From assembly GCA_033782935.1 (NCBI GenBank), contig JAWQEG010000166.1:834001-898000 (forward strand): a DNA stretch of 64,000 bases, in the 5' to 3' direction. The translations under genes and the position numbers were made by a program. Source of the DNA: Petrolisthes cinctipes (Eukaryota; Arthropoda; Malacostraca; Decapoda; Porcellanidae). This document shows, piece after piece, positions 62,901-64,000 of this stretch. The notes under the pieces are model-generated. The model made no database searches. It worked only from the letters and a program-made list of their open reading frames with translations, and was not told the origin of the DNA. Every line of letters starts with the position of its first letter. Position 1 is the stretch's first letter.

Positions 62901-63650
62901 CGCTTCTGGGACCCAAAAATCTCGAATTTTCGGGTGTTTTGAGCCTGAATTCAATATATATACGTGTACAGATGATACATGCACATATCGACTTTGGGCA
63001 CCCAAAATATCGATTTTTAGCATGTTTTTGGCCTACATTTTGAAAATATTCTAGCACTGAATAGGCATGTACAGATCGCTTCTGGAACCTAAAAATATCG
63101 AATTTTCTTAAGTTTTGAGCCAGAATTTGGGATATAAACGGGTACAGAAGATGCATGGACATATGGACTTTGGGCCTCCAAAATATCGATTTTTAGCATA
63201 TTTTAGGCCTATATTTTTGAGAATATTCTAGCACTGAGTAGGCATGTACAGATCGCTTCTTGGACCAAAAAATATCGAATTTTCAGGTGTTTTGAGCCTG
63301 AATTCGATATATAAACGGGTACAGATGATGCATGCACATATCGACTTTGGGCACCCAAAATTTCGATTTTTAGCATGTTTTGGGCCTGTATTTTGAAAAT
63401 ACTTTAACACGGAGTAGGCATGTACAGATCGCTTCTGGGACCTAAAAATATCGAAGTTTCGGGTGTTTTGAGCCTGAATTTGTGATATAAACGGGTATTG
63501 AAGATGCATGCACATATCGACTTTTTGCACCTAAAATATCGATTTTGAGCAGGTTTTGGGTCTGTATCTTGAAAACATTCTAGCACTGAGTAGGCATGTA
63601 CAGATTGCTTCTGGGACCCAAAAATCTCGAATTTTCGGGTGTTTTGATCC
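62240..63650. repeat. Local 705-bp tandem duplication (four monomers)
   Basis: Unit 1 (about 62,240-62,944) and unit 2 (about 62,945-63,649) are adjacent and match at 705 bp. Shared rarities include ATTCAATATATATACG, TATTTTTGAGAAT, AAAATTTCGATTTTTAG, TACTTTAACACGG and a TCGAAGTT half B. The AAATTTCG and TACTTTAAC changes are absent from the related 42.3 kb copy. They therefore arose before this local duplication and after the split from 42.3 kb. Confidence 0.86.
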
Positions 63651-64000
63651 TGAATTTGAGATATAAATAGGTACAGAACATGCATGCACATATCGACTTT
63701 GGGCACCGAAAATATCGATTTTGAGCATGTTTTGGGCCTGTATTTTGAAAATACTTTAACACGGAGTAGGCATGTACGGATCGCTTCTTGGACCCAGAAA
63801 TATCGAATTTTTAGGGGTTTTGAGCCTTAATTTGATATATAAACGGGTACAGAAGATACATGCACATATCGATTTTGGGCACCCAAAATATCGATTTTGA
63901 TCATGTTTTGGGCCTGTTTTTTTTAAATACTCTAACACGGAGTAGGCATGTACAGATCGCTTCTGGGACCCAAAAACATCGAACTTTCGGGTGTTATGAG

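Larger units (their letters stand above)
1..64000. repeat. 176-bp satellite DNA array (entire window)
   Basis: One monomer of about 176 bp repeats head to tail across the window. The landmark AGTAGGCATGTACAGATCGC, or a close variant, recurs at that spacing from position 29 to the end. Full monomers run from 139 to 63879: 63,741 bp, or 362 x 176 + 29, so length is almost invariant. All copies have the same orientation; I saw no reverse-complement copies. No stretch of 300 bases or more lies outside the repeat, so there is no gene, tRNA, rRNA or transposon. Long homogenised satellites with nucleosome-sized units are typical of eukaryotic centromeric or pericentromeric heterochromatin. That location is inference, since nothing in the sequence proves CENH3/CENP-A occupancy. 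The array continues beyond both window edges. Confidence 0.98.

Noticed and set aside
1..64000. Many open frames of 60-171 codons, mainly on the minus strand (longest near 59299-59814, 44552-45052 and 46140-46640), with recurring peptide strings such as RLYLKFRLKTPENSIF
   Set aside because: The same peptide string recurs every 176 bp and in changing frames, because 176 is not a multiple of three. Frames overlap one another and end as soon as a monomer's stop comes into phase. There are no domains, signal sequences or ribosome-binding sites. They reflect scarce stops in the repeat and are not genes.
1..64000. CRISPR array or phage/bacterial repeat locus
   Set aside because: The full 176-bp unit repeats with no unique spacers, there are no cas-like genes, and the copies vary by substitution throughout. 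This is satellite DNA.
1..64000. Transposon insertions or unrelated sequence breaking the array
   Set aside because: Following the landmark box from end to end, I found no gap or excess beyond the 10-bp insertion at 48.05 kb and small indels. Net drift is only 29 bp over 362 monomers.

Overview
The whole 64 kb is one uninterrupted, head-to-tail satellite DNA array. The basic unit is 176 bp, about 39% G+C by hand count of a common monomer. The distance from the first full monomer start (139) to the last (63880) is 63,741 bp, which is 362 x 176 plus 29. The window therefore holds about 362 complete monomers plus a partial one at each end. I found no gene, RNA gene, transposon, unrelated insertion or inverted segment. 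The many short open frames, mostly on the minus strand, are by-products of the repeat: the same peptide strings recur every 176 bp in shifting frames.

An array this long and regular, with a nucleosome-sized unit, points to a eukaryote and to centromeric or pericentromeric (or other heterochromatic) DNA. A plant is plausible, but the species and family cannot be fixed from this sequence.

Structure exists at four scales. (1) Each 176-bp monomer is an ancient dimer of two 88-bp halves that align without gaps at roughly 68% identity (hand count). (2) Monomers fall into recognisable subtypes, such as a CATATCGAC/TTTTTGCAC form and a CATATTGAC/TTTGGGCAC form. (3) Runs of monomers are duplicated as blocks of 2, 3, 4, 12, 18, 21, 52, 70 and 72 monomers, giving nested, overlapping higher-order repeats and no single fixed period. 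(4) Three zones differ in age. Positions 1-3,490 hold divergent monomers with weak short-range repeats. Positions 3,490-35,100 are strongly homogenised, with multi-kb near-identical copies at offsets of 12,676, 12,323, 9,154 and 3,168 bp. Positions 35,100-64,000 are a looser mosaic with a long pair about 20 kb apart (39.3-42.7 kb and 59.2-62.9 kb) and several local expansions.

Recombination scars are readable. They include short patches copied between distant or neighbouring monomers without length change (22.35-22.44 kb, 32.86-32.96 kb), a 10-bp hybrid insertion (48.05 kb), an 8-bp deletion between GTA repeats (58.84 kb), and local 352-, 527- and 705-bp tandem duplications. Nothing here acts as a gene system. 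The biology is array turnover by unequal exchange and gene conversion, with any function probably in chromatin. Block edges are by-eye estimates, usually good to a few tens of bases.
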